The notes beneath the pieces are model-generated. The model saw only the letters and a program-made list of their open reading frames with translations. It was not told the DNA's origin and searched no databases. 64,000 nucleotides of DNA from Stomorhina lunata (Eukaryota; Arthropoda; Insecta; Diptera; Rhiniidae): assembly GCA_933228675.1 (NCBI GenBank), contig OW121741.1, positions 19,271,510 to 19,335,509 of the forward strand, written 5' to 3'. Made by a program: the position numbers and the translations under genes. Below, in pieces: positions 11,325-22,812 of the stretch (the stretch's first letter is position 1; every line of letters begins with the position of its first letter).

Positions 11325-14300
11325 AACTAATACTAATAGACTAAGACATAGAATAAGACTAAGACATAAGCTAAGGCATATACTAAGATATAGACTAGGA
11401 AATAGACTAAGACATTGAATAAGATATAGACTAAGACATAGACTAAGACATAGACTAAGACATAGACTAAGACATAGACTAAGACATAGACTAAGACATA
11501 GACTAAGACATAGACTAAGACATATACTAAGACATAGACTAAGACATAGACTAAGACATAGACTAAGACATAGACTAAGATATAGACTAAGACATAGACT
11601 AATACATAGACTAAGACATAGACTAAGACATAGACTAAGAGATCGACTAAGACATAGACTAAGACATAGACTAAGACATAGACTAAGACATAGACTAAGA
11701 TATAGACTAAGACATATACTAAGACATAGACTAAGACATAGACTAAGACATAGACTAAGATATAGACTAAGGCATAGACTAATACATAGATTAAGACATA
11801 GACTAAGACATAGACTAAGACATAGACTAAGACAAAGACTAAGACATAGACTAAGACATAGACTAAGATATAGACTAAGACATAGACTAAGACATAGACT
11901 AAGACATCGACTAAGACATAGACTAAGACATAGACTAAGACATAGACTAAGACATAGACTAAGACATAGACTAAGACATAGACTAAGACATAGACTAAGA
12001 CATAGACTAAGACATAGACTAAGACATAGACTAAGACATAGACTAAGACATAGACTAAGACATAGACTAAGACATAGACTAAGACATAGACTAAGACATA
12101 GACTAAGACATAGACTAAGACATAGACTAAGACATAGACTAAGACATAGACTAAGACATAGACTAAGACATAGACTAAGACGTAGACTAAGACATAGACT
12201 AAGACATAGACTAAGACATAGACTAAGACATAGACTAAGACATAGACTAAGACATAGACTAAGACATAGACTAAGACATAGACTAAGATATAGACTAAGA
12301 CATAGACTAATACATAGACTAATACATAGACTAAGACATAGACTAAGACATAGACTAAGACATAGACTAAGACATAGACTAAGACATAGACTAAGACATA
12401 GACTAAGACATGGACTAAGACATAGACTAAGACATAGACTAAGACATAGACTAAGACATAGACTAAGACATAGACTAAGACATAGACTAAGACATAGACT
12501 AAGACATAGACTAAGACATAGACTAAGACATAGACTAAGACATAGACTAAGACATAGACTAAGACATAGACTAAGACATAGACTAAGACATAGACTAAGA
12601 CATAGACTAAGACATAGACTAAGACATAGACTAAGACATAGACTAAGACATAGACTAAGACATAGACTAAGACATAGACTAAGACATAGACTAAGACATA
12701 GACTAAGACATAGACTAAGACATAGACTAAGACATAGACTAAGACATAGACTAAGACATAGACTAAGACATAGACTAAGACATAGACTAAGACATAGACT
12801 AAGACATAGACTAAGACATAGACTAAGACATAGACTAAGACATAGACTAAGACATAGACTAAGACATAGACTAAGACATAGACTAAGACATAGACTAAGA
12901 CATAGACTAAGACATAGACTAAGACATAGACTAAGACATAGACTAAGACATAGACTAAGACATAGACTAAGACATAGACTAAGACATAGACTAAGACATA
13001 GACTAAGATATAGACTAAGACATAGACTAATACATAGACTAAGACATAGACTAAGACATAGACTAAGAGATCGACTAAGACATAGACTAAGACATAGACT
13101 AAGACATAGACTAAGACATAGACTAAGACATAGACTAAGACATAGACTAAGACATAGACTAAGACATAGACTAAGACATAGACTAAGACATAGACTAAGA
13201 CATAGACTAAGACATAGACTAAGACATTGACTAAGACATAGACTAAGACATAGACTAAGACATAGACTAGGGCATAGACTAAGACATAGACTAAGATATA
13301 GACTAAGACATAGACTAAGACATAGACTAAGACACAGACTAAGACATAGACTAAGACATAGACTAAGACATAGACTAAGACATAGAATAAGACATAGACT
13401 AAGACTTAGACTAAGACATAGACTAAGACATAGACTAAGACATAGACTAAGACATAGACTAAGACATAGACTAAGACATAGACTAAGACATAGACTAAGA
13501 CATAGACTAAGACATAGACTAAGACATAGACTAAGACATAGACTAAGACATAGACTAAGACATAGACTAAGACATAGACTAAGACATAGACTAAGACATA
13601 GACTAAGACATAGACTAAGACATAGACTAAGACATAGACTAAGACATAGACTAAGACATAGACTAAGACATAGACTAAGACATAGACTAAGACATAGACT
13701 AAGACATAGACTAAGACATAGACTAAGACATAGACTAAGACATAGACTAAGACATAGACTAAGACATAGACTAAGACATAGACTAAGACATAGACTAAGA
13801 CATAGACTAAGACATAGACTAAGACATAGACTAAGACATAGACTAAGACATAGACTAAGACATAGACATAGACTAAGACATAGACTAAGACATAGACTAA
13901 GACATAGACTAAGACATAGACTAAGACATAGACTAAGACATAGACTAAGACATAGACTAAGACATAGACTAAGACATAGACTAAGACATAGACTAAGACA
14001 TAGACTAAGACATAGACTAAGACATAGACTAAGACATAGACTAAGACATAGACTAAGACATAGACTAAGACATAGACTAAGACATAGACTAAGACATAGA
14101 CTTAGACATAGACTAAGACATAGACTAAGACATAGACTAAGACATAGACTAAGACATAGACTAAGACATAGACTAAGACATAGACTAAGACATAGACTAA
14201 GACATAGACTAAGACATAGACTAAGACATAGACTAAGACATAGACTAAGACATAGACTAAGACATAGACTAAGACATAGACTAAGACATAGACTAAGACA

Positions 14301-14566
14301 TAGACTAAGACATAGACTAAGACATAGACTAAGACATAGACTAAGACATAGACTAAGACATAGACTAAGACATAGACTAAGACATAGACTAAGACATAGA
14401 CTAAGACATAGACTAAGACATAGACTAAGACATAGACTAAGACATAGACTAAGACATAGACTAAGACATAGACTAAGACATAGACTAAGACATAGACTAA
14501 GACATAGACTAAGACATAGACTAAGACATAGACTAAGACATAGACTAAGACATAGACTAAGACCAA
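11325..14566 (+). repeat. 12-bp minisatellite, array 1 (GACTAAGACATA)n
   Basis: About 270 units of GACTAAGACATA. The left edge to about 11420 is degenerate. The interior to about 13420 has scattered variants, some repeated as blocks: AGAGATCGAC occurs at about 11639 and 13067, 1428 bp (119 units) apart. The right part is almost perfect. A 6-bp phase slip lies at 13861 (CATAGACATAGAC). Because 12 is a multiple of 3, several frames stay open for the whole array on the minus strand, producing Cys-Leu-Ser-Leu and Leu-Val-Tyr-Val repeats that are not genes. Confidence 0.98.
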
Positions 14567-14587
14567 AGACTATATACAATAAGGAGT

Positions 14588-14640
14588 CGCATTTCAAACA
14601 ATAGAAACATTTTTTGTTGATAATTTTCTTTAGAAAAATT
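14588..14640. repeat. Flank of 12-bp array 1 shared in inverted form with array 2
   Basis: The reverse complement of these 53 bases matches 16731-16783 at about 48 of 53 positions by eye (shared pieces include TTCTATTGTTTGA and AAAATTATCAA). In both places the segment lies against the 12-bp array, so the two arrays share flanking DNA as well as repeat units. Confidence 0.85.
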
Positions 14641-15012
14641 TTATATCGAAAATTTTCTATAAAAAATTTTTATATCGAAAATTTTCTACAGAAAAGTTGA
14701 TCTGTTACATTAATAAATAAATGTAACAGGTTTGGGATCAAATGCAAATACACTTCTTTTTGAAAAGTTTTATATCGAAAATTTTCTATAGAAAAGATTT
14801 ATATCGAAAATTTTCTAAAGAAAAATTCTATACCAAAAATTTTCTATAGAAAAATTTTATATCAACAATTTTCTATAGAAAAATTTTATATCTTAAATTT
14901 TTTATAGAAAAATTTTTATATCCAAAATTTTCTAATGAAAAATTTTCTATTGAAAATTTTCTATAGAAAAATTTTGTATCGAAAATTTTCTATAGAAAAA
15001 TTCTATATCCTG
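14600..15012 (+). repeat. G array: degenerate 29-30 bp repeat on the same core
   Basis: About ten imperfect units with TTTTCTATAGAAAA and the tag TTTTATATCGAAAA, spaced mostly 29-30 bp. It resembles B with a shorter spacer. It is interrupted at about 14700-14757 by a segment holding a 10-bp inverted repeat. Confidence 0.8.
14702..14729. repeat. Short perfect inverted repeat inside G
   Basis: Arms CTGTTACATT and AATGTAACAG with an 8-nt loop AATAAATA. It lies in a small insertion within the G array. No target-site duplication was seen. Confidence 0.7.
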
Positions 15013-16479
15013 TAGGAATAGGAAAAATCCTGTAGGATTTTTGATAAATTTAATTTATTCTTTACATTAACAATTTTAATTTTACAATTGACGAACTCTG
15101 AAGCATTTTAAAGTCTACTTTTTAATTTCAAACGTTTATAATTTAATTAAAAGATTTAAATGCGCATTTTTGGTAAATTTCCATTAACTGTTTTGAGTAG
15201 TGCATATGTAGCGTATGATTTATATTTATTTGATGCCAATTGCTCAACAATCATACGCTATTGTGTACGATTCATAGAAATTTTTATAAAAATTTTTCTT
15301 TCATTGATCAATGCCCCTAATAAGCTTACAATTAAGCTTATATTTGTAAATAAATTTATTATTTCTATTAAACAAAAATAGGCCCATACGATTCCAATTC
15401 TGTACTTTGTAATAAGAGCATTAAATTTTGAATTGTGAAAATTTTTATTTGGGAAAATTTTGTAAAAACAATTATTCAACTGAGATAAGTAAATTATTTT
15501 TTAAAGGAATGATGTTATTTTCAGTAAATAGCATTTTTATTATATGATTTTTTTTAAAGAATTAGAATAAATATTTGTCTGTTATGAGTGAATTAAACTT
15601 AAAGTCTGGGAAAAATCAAAAGTATAATCATATTATTTTTGATTTTTTTTTCAATATAATTGAATAAAGAACAACAATAATAATTTTAAATTGTTTAAAT
15701 TTATAAAATGAATTGGTTTCTTTGAAAAAAATTTTCTAAAGCAATAGTTTTATTGTCACCAATTTTAAAGGAAAATTCATTTAGAAAAATGCTATGTTCT
15801 TCTTCAATAATCGCTTTAAATTTTTCCCCTATGAGATTAAATTTATATTTAAATTTACATTAAATTCTGATTCTACTAACATTTCACCTATTTTTTTAAA
15901 ATGTATTTGCCTAAACTTTTAACACGACATTGAAAAAAACCCTAAAATCTCTCAAAATAAATTCAATATTTTTTTTTGCAAAAGAATAATGATTTCTTTA
16001 TTACTATAAAAATATTTGATTTTTTATTTCAAAAATTGTTTCCATATTTTTATTTATTTAGATTGAGTTTTGCTAAATTTGAGTAAATCGTTCTAACATA
16101 TTACAAATTTGCAATGAATTCATTTTTTCCCATAGACATGAGAAATGTATATATTTTTTTTACAAACTTTATGACCTTTTGAATTGGTTTTTTCTATTCA
16201 GTTTTATGATGACAACTATTTTTGCCAACATTTAAATTTTGTTTAAACATTTTTTTATTTATACTTTTTTGTGCAATAAAAAAATGGATATAGAAATTTT
16301 TGGTATTTTTAGTTTAAAGATTTATATAAAAATTTAAGCTTAAAGTATAAACGGATTAAACTTAAAAAAAAGTTTTTTAGAAAGTCATTTAAATAAGTCA
16401 TTACTTTAGTTCTCGTCATTGTTCTAAATTAAGCTCCCTAGAGCAAGTACCTAAAATCACAGCTTTTGTCAATAACATA
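15013..16479. other. AT-rich spacer between the 12-bp arrays 1 and 2
   Basis: No gene is supported. Two overlapping opposite-strand frames near 15160-15479 have low-complexity AT-driven composition. Together with G it separates two 12-bp arrays of opposite orientation. Confidence 0.65.
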
Positions 16480-16623
16480 ATAGTCATAGTTTCAGCCCCA
16501 ACTCGTGTCATATATCCAGGTATATCTAGTCATATATCTAGTCAGAAATCTAATCACAGTTCAAATCAAAGTTCTAGTCATGGCTCTCATCATAGCTCTG
16601 GTCACAAATTTAATAATAATTTT
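16480..16623 (-). repeat. Decayed 12-bp repeat edge
   Basis: A 12-bp step is still visible although units differ strongly: AGTCATATATCT, AGTCAGAAATCT, AATCACAGTTCA, AATCAAAGTTCT, AGTCATGGCTCT, CATCATAGCTCT, GGTCACAAATTT, AATAATAATTTT, AATCATAGTCTA. It runs in phase into the regular TAGTCTATGTCT units, so it probably preserves older forms of that unit. Confidence 0.75.
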
Positions 16624-17880
16624 AATCATAGTCTATGTCTTAGCCTATGTCTTAGTCTATGTCTTAGTCTATGTCTTAGTCTATGTATTAGTCTATGTCT
16701 TAGTCTATGTCTTAGTATAAAAAAATTTTAAATTTTTCTAAACAAAATTATCAATATAAAATTTTTCTATTGTTTGAGATGCGTCTTAGTCTATGTCTTA
16801 GTCTACGTCTTAGTCTATGTCATAGTATATGCCTTAGTCTATGTCCTAGTCTATGTCTTAGTCTATGTCTTAGTCTATTTCATAGTCTATGTCTTAGTCT
16901 ATATCTTAGTCTATGTTGCACAACTTTTTCTAAAGAAAAACTTATGTTGCACAACTTTTTTAATAGAAAAACTTATGTTGCACAACTTTTTCTATAGAAA
17001 AACTTATGTTGCACAACTTTTTCTATAGAAAAACTGTCTTAGTCCATGTCTGAGCCTATGTCTTAGTCTATGTCTTAGTCTATGTCTTAGTCTATGTCTT
17101 CGTCTATGTCTTAGTCTATGTCTTAGTCTATGTCTTAGTCTATGTCTTAATCTATGTCTTAGTCTATGTTTTAGTCTATGTCTTAGTCTATGTCTTAGTC
17201 TATGTCTATGTCTTAGTCTATGTTTTAGTCTATGTTTATGTCTATGTCTTAGTCTATATCTTAGTCTATGTCTTAGTCTATGTCTTAGTCTATGTCTTAG
17301 TCTATGTCTTAGTCTATGTCTTAGTCTATGTCTTAATCTATGTCTTAGTCTATGTTTTAGTCTATGTCTTAGCCTATGTCTTAGTCTATGTCTTAGTCTA
17401 TGTCTTAGTCTATGTCTTAGTCTATGTCTTAGTCTATGTTTTAGTCTATGTCTTAGTCTTTGTCTTAGTCTTTGTCTTAGTCCATGTCTTAGTCTATGTC
17501 TTATTCTATGTCCTAATCCATGTCTTAGTCTATGTCTTAGTTTATGTCTTAGTCTATGTCTTAGTCTATGTCTTAGTCTATGTCTTAGTCTATGTTTTAG
17601 TCTATGTCTTAGTCTTTGTCTTAGTCTTTGTCTTAGTCCATGTCTTAGTCTATGTCTTATTCTATGTCCTAATCCATGTCTTAGTCTATGTCTTAGTTTA
17701 TGTCTTAGTCTATGTCTTAGTCTATGTCTTAGTCTATGTCTTAGTCTATGTCTTAGTCTATGTCTTACTGTATGTCCTTTTCTATGTCTTAGTCCATGTC
17801 TTAGTTTATGTCTAAGTCTATGTCTTAATCTATGTCTTAGTCTATTTCATAGTCTATGTCTTAGTCTATATCTTAGTCTA
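16624..17880 (-). repeat. 12-bp minisatellite, array 2 (TAGTCTATGTCT)n, inverted
   Basis: Reverse complement of array 1. It is interrupted at 16721-16782 by array-flank sequence (53 bp matching 14588-14640 inverted) and at 16914-17035 by four D units. Internal block duplications are visible: the TCTTTGTC variant pair repeats 156 bp (13 units) apart at 17457 and 17613. The open frames across 16505-17028 come from the repeat. Confidence 0.95.
16914..17035 (+). repeat. D units embedded in the 12-bp array
   Basis: Four D units (TATGTTGCACAAC with TTTTCTATAGAAAA or one-base variants) lie within the 12-bp array. They are joined at the shared text CTATGT on the left and return to the 12-bp repeat at AAACTGTCTTAG. 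The block 16862-17035 looks identical by eye to 17829-18002 (174 bp, offset 967). Confidence 0.93.
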
Positions 17881-18313
17881 TGTTGCACAACTTTTTCTAA
17901 AGAAAAACTTATGTTGCACAACTTTTTTAATAGAAAAACTTATGTTGCACAACTTTTTCTATAGAAAAACTTATGTTGCACAACTTTTTCTATAGAAAAA
18001 CTTATGTTGCACAACTTTTGCTATCGAAAAACTTATGTTGCACAACTTTTTCTATAGATAAGCTTATGTTGCACAACTATTTCTATAGAACAACTTTTGT
18101 TGCACAACTTTCTCTATAGAAAAATTTATGTTGCACAACTTTTTCTATAGAAAAACTTATGTTGCACTACTTCTTCTATAGAAAAACTTATGTTGCACAA
18201 CTTTTGCTATAGAAAAACTTTTGTTGCAGAACTTTTTATATAGAAAAATTAATGCTGCACAATTTTTTCAATAGAAAAACTTATGTTGCACAACTTTTTC
18301 TATGGAAAAACTT
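17881..18313 (+). repeat. D array, segment 2
   Basis: About 14 units of the 31-bp D repeat (tag CTTATGTTGCACAAC plus the 14-bp palindrome), continuing directly from the 12-bp array through the same CTATGTTGCACAAC junction as at 16914. It ends about 240 bases before the candidate exon. Confidence 0.95.
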
Positions 18314-18556
18314 AGCTATGTTAATAATATAAAAATACCTATTTTTTAAGTCTTATATATATGAAAACACAGATTCTACAGAAATGAAAATTTCATGTCT
18401 ATTTAAACTTCGAAGAGCAAGGACATGCTCATCCTCAGCCTTTATCCTTAAAAGCTCAGCAGTGCTTTTCAGTATATTTTTAACCACATTACGATAATTT
18501 CATTATTAAATAATTTTATAATAATATTAAATTAACTTTTTCACATTTTGTTACAG
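18314..18556 (+). promoter_or_regulatory. Candidate intron end with splice acceptor
   Basis: A pyrimidine-rich run followed by TTTTGTTACAG ends at 18556, which is a good dipteran 3' splice-site context. Downstream sequence changes to CAACAACAACAA-rich text typical of fly 5' UTRs. Alternatively transcription starts inside or downstream of this stretch and there is no acceptor; the sequence alone does not decide. Confidence 0.4.
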
Positions 18557-19406
18557 ATTAATGACAACAACAACAACAACAAAAGCGACTGACAGCAACT
18601 ACAAAAGTGCTTGTTCGAAAAAACTACAGAATCAACACCATTAAAACACAAACAACAAATGTGGCATGTTGCAGATGTTAGTGTTGGCCCAAGTAATAAA
18701 ATAAATGAATGAATGACTTGAAAGGCGCAGCGGGCAGCATGTTGAGGCATCATTGAAAATGACTAAATGAAAAATGAAAAGAATAAATGAATGAAAACAA
18801 ATGGATGTTAGTGATACGATAGTCATTTACGGTATTTACAAACGATGATGATGCTTTTGATGCTGCCGTTTGTTATATTGACAAATATTTTTGTGGGGAA
18901 ATTTTAATAAAAATTAAAAAATTAACAAAAGTATAAATCAAGTACCTTTTAAAAATGTTAAATGCAAAAATAATCAAAAGAAAAAGTGTTAATTAATTGA
19001 TAAAATATATTTGAAATTAAAATAAAGCAGCATTATTAAAAATAATTATTCCATAAAAATAAAAACAACAATAAAATGTTGCATAAAATGACACTATGCG
19101 GCCATTTATGAAATAAGCAAGTGGTTTTTGAACTCGACAAAAAAAATATAGATCAAAATTTTAATTAATGAAAAATATTATTGCAAAAAAAAAACAATCT
19201 CTAAAGAGTGAAAAAAATATTTTTGTTATTAATAAGAAAAACACTTGAAAATAAAATGTTGCTGATTTCAAATTAATTTAAATATTAAATATTTTCTGTA
19301 ATTAAGTTTTAAACAAAAAAAAAATATATATATATATATAGAAAAATACAAATTAATTAAAGTTAATAATTAATTTATAGCAAAATTTCATGAAATTACA
19401 GAAATA
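18557..19406 (+). other. Candidate 5' UTR of the signal-peptide exon
   Basis: About 850 bases without minisatellite, rich in CAA/ACA and A, between the candidate acceptor and the ATG at 19407. It contains upstream ATGs; the first (18561) opens a 27-codon frame starting with a run of Thr codons (ACA)6. Multiple short upstream frames are common in long fly 5' UTRs. The minus-strand frames at 18541-18826 are shadows of this low-complexity text. Expression data would be needed to define the transcript start. Confidence 0.4.
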
Positions 19407-19596
19407 ATGTCTAGAAATTTAAAGAATCGTGTACATACAAGTTCAGTCATGTGTAAAAGCAGTTCCAGCTCCTTCTTTATGTATCACATTTTCATTGTGG
19501 TCAGCTGGTTGTTGTTGCTAACGTGGCATAATTCTTATATACAGGGTGTGGCAGCTGGTGGTTCAACATCTGCGGCTTCAAGTTCAGTTAATAATG
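19407..19596 (+). CDS. Candidate first coding exon: signal peptide of a secreted or membrane protein (partial gene)
   Basis: An ATG with A at -3 opens 63 codons plus one base, then a strong donor G|GTAAGT. The peptide has basic residues at 6, 8 and 17, a Ser run (18-22), a hydrophobic core at about 23-38 (FFMYHIFIVVSWLLLL), then a polar stretch and small residues (GVAAGG, about 47-52) suitable for signal-peptidase cleavage, followed by Ser/Ala/Thr-rich sequence. Met15 or Met25 could be the real start and would give a more usual signal-peptide length. Codons here look less AT-driven than chance frames nearby. The donor is in phase 1, common after signal-peptide exons of fly cell-surface and secreted proteins (general knowledge). 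The frame stays open past the donor to 19643 but becomes Lys/Asn-rich, as intron would. No family is recognisable from this leader, and no downstream exon was identified in the window. Confidence 0.55.
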
Positions 19597-19602
19597 GTAA
19601 GT
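19597..19602 (+). promoter_or_regulatory. Candidate 5' splice donor GTAAGT
   Basis: AATG|GTAAGT matches the full metazoan donor consensus, in phase 1 relative to the ATG at 19407. The D3 minisatellite starts about 100 bases downstream, so it would lie near the 5' end of the intron. Confidence 0.55.
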
Positions 19603-19698
19603 CTCCCAATAAGTATTATTCAAAAAATAAAATTAAAGATTAAAAAGAAAAAACTTTAAATTTTACACTCGTTTATTTTCTGAACATATTCTAATAAA

Positions 19699-22600
19699 AA
19701 CTGATGTTTTTCTATAGAAAAATTTATGTTGCACAACCTTTTCTAAAGAAAAACTGATGTTGCACGACTTTTTCTATAGAAAAACTGATGTTGCACATTT
19801 TTTTTTGTAGAAAAACTGATGTTGCACAACTTTTGCTATAGAAAAACTGATGTTGCACAACTTTTTTTATAGCAAAACTGATGTTGCACAACTTTTTCTA
19901 TAGAAAAACTGATGTTGCACAACTTTTTCTATAGAAAAACTGATGTTGCACAACTTTTTCTATAGAAAAACTGATGTTGCACAACTTTTTCTATAGAAAA
20001 ACTGATATTGCACAACCTTTTCTATAGAAAAACTGATGTTGCACAACTTTTTCTAAAGAAAAACTGATGTTGCACAACTTTTTCTATAAAAAACTGATGT
20101 TGCAAAACTTTTTACATAAAAAAACTGTTGTTGCACAACTTTCTCTATCGAAAAAAATATGTTGCACAACATTTTCTATCGAAAAACCTATGTTGCACAA
20201 CTTTTTCTATAAAAAAACCTACGTTGCATAGCTTTTTTTATAGAAAAACTGATGTTGCACAACTTTTTCTATAGAAAACTGATGATGCATAACTTCTTCT
20301 ATAGAAAAACTTATGTTGCACAACTTTTTCTAAAAAAAAAACTGTTGTTGCATAACTTTTTATATAAAAAAACTGTTGTTGAACAACATTCTTTATCGAA
20401 AAAAATACGTTGCGCATCCTTTTCTATTGAAAGACCTATGTTGCACAACTTTTTCTTTAGAAAAACCTTTGTTGCACAAGTTTTTCTATAGAAAAACCTA
20501 TGTTGCATAACTTTTTCTATAGAAAAACCTATGTTGCACAGCTTTTTCTATAGAAAAACTGATGTTGCAGAACTTTTTCTATAAAAAACTGATGATACAT
20601 AACTTTTTCTATAGAAAAACTTATGTTGCACAACTTTTTATATAAAAAGACTGATGTTGCACCACTTAAAAAAAATGGATGTTGCACAACTTTTTCTATA
20701 GAAAAACTGATGTTGAACAACTTTTTCTTTAGAAAAACTGATGTTGCACAACTTTTTCTATAGAAAAACTTATGTTGCACAATTTTTTTTATACAATATC
20801 TGATGTTGCACAACTTTTTTTATAGAAAAACTTATGTTGGATAACCTTTTCTGTGGAAAAGCTGATGTTGCACAACTTTTTCTATAGAAAAACTTATGTT
20901 GCACAACTTTTTCTTTAGAGAAACATATGTTGCTGGACTTTTTCTGTAGAAAAACTTTTGTTCTTTCTTTCTTCTTTTATAGAAAAACTTATATTGCGCA
21001 TCTTTTTTCTATAGAAAAACTTATGTTGCGCAAATTTTTCTATATATTAAACTTTATGTTCTTATTTAAGGAAAAACTTGTGTTGATATATTTTTTTATG
21101 CTCTTGCTCAACTTCTTCTATTGAAAAATTAATGTTGCTGGTTTTTTCTTCAACAGAAAAACTTATGTTGCTAAACATTCTTAATAGAAATTGCAACTTT
21201 TGTACAAAAATTGTAATGTTGCTGAATTTTTTATATTGCAAACTAATGTTTCTGAACTTTTTCTAGAGAAAAACTTATGTTGCACAACATTTTCTATTAG
21301 AACTTATATTGGAGAAACTTTTTAATAAAGAACTTATGTTGATAAAGATTTTCGAATTATAAATTAATGTTGCTGGGATTTTGCTATAGAACGTCTTATG
21401 TTTCTGAACTTTTTTTTAGAAAACTTAATGTTGCTGAAGATTTTCTATATAAAAGCTGATGTTTCTGAACCCTTTCTGTATATAAAATGATGTTAAATGT
21501 GAACTTTCACTGCAGAAAAACTTATGTTGCTGTATATTTTCTTTTGATAAACTTATGTTGTTGAATATTTTCAGTTGATAAACTGATGTTGATGTATATA
21601 AACTGATGTGTATGATACAGGAGTTTTTGTACAAAAAAGTATAATGTTGCTGAATTTTTTATATAGAAAACTTATGTTTCTGTACTTTTTTTTTTTGTAG
21701 AAAAACTTATGTTGCACAACATTTTCTATTCAGGAACTTATGTTGCAAACATTTTCTTTTAAAGAACTTATGTTGCTAAAGTTTTTCGATACATAAATTA
21801 ATGTTGCTGGGATTATGTTTCTGAACTTTTCCTTTAAAAAACTTAATGTTGCTTAACATTTTCTGTACAAAAGCTGATGTTTCTGAACTATTTCTGTATA
21901 TAAACTGATGTTATGAACTTTTACTGCAGAAAAACTTATGTTGCTGAATATTTTCATTTGATAAACTTATGTTGCTGATCTTTTTATATATATAAACTGA
22001 TGTAGCTGATGTATTTAAACTGATATGTATGATACTGGAGATTTTGTGCAAAAAATGTAATGTTGCTGAATTTTTTATACAGAAAACATATGTTCCTGAA
22101 CTTTTTCTAGAGAAAAATTTATGTTGCACAACATTTTCTATTAGAACTTATGTTGAAGAAAATGTTTTAATAAAGAACTTATGTTGCTAGTGTTTTTCGA
22201 TACATAAATTAATGTTGCTGAAATTTTGCTATAGAACATATTATGTTTCTGAACTTTTCCTTTACAAAACTTAATGTTGCAGAATAATTTCTGTACAAAA
22301 GCTGAACTTTTTCTGTATATTAACTAATGTTTATGAACGTTTGCTGCTGAAAAAATTATGTTGCTGAAAATTTTCTTTTGATAAACTTATGTTGCTAATC
22401 TTTTTATATATATAAACTGATCTTGCTGAACTTTTTCTATAGAAAAAATTATGTTGCAGAGTATTTTTTGTTGAAAATTGATGTTGCTAAACTTTTTTTT
22501 GTATATAATCTGATGTTGCTGAAATCTTTCTATAAAAAAAATTATGTTGCAGAACATTCTATATTATAGAATTTATGTTTCTGACCCTTTTATAAATATA

Positions 22601-22812
22601 AACTGGTGTTGCTGAACTTAAGCTGTAGAAAGTATAATGTTGCTGAAGTTTTCTCATAGAAAAACTTATGTTGCTGAACTTTTTTTTTTTTATAGAAAAA
22701 CTTATTTTGCTCTACTTTTTCTTTAATAAAAGTTATGTTGCTAAGCTTTTTTTATAGAAATACTTATGTTTCACAACTTTTTATATGGAAAAAATTATGT
22801 TTCACTACAAAT
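19699..22812 (+). repeat. D array, segment 3 (CTGATG subfamily, then divergent)
   Basis: About 100 imperfect 31-bp D units. Units from 19699 to about 20880 mostly carry the tag CTGATGTTGCACAAC rather than CTTATG. From about 20930 to 22812 units become strongly divergent, with GTTGCTGAAC in place of GTTGCACAAC and many small indels. Within the divergent part, long blocks recur: about 21120-21650 and 21660-22130 carry the same succession of variants (for example GATACAGGAG/GATACTGGAG followed by TTTTTGTACAAA/TTTTGTGCAAA). This is probably the oldest surviving part of the D family here. Confidence 0.93.

Noticed and set aside
11310..14597. Open frame of 1095 residues (Cys-Leu-Ser-Leu repeats) on the minus strand
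   Set aside because: It is the translation of the 12-bp minisatellite; 12 is a multiple of 3, so stop-free frames are automatic. No non-repeat domain and no splice or start context.
11325..17880. Telomeric repeat
   Set aside because: Unit is 12 bp and does not match the canonical insect TTAGG repeat. Flies of this group are also thought to lack it.
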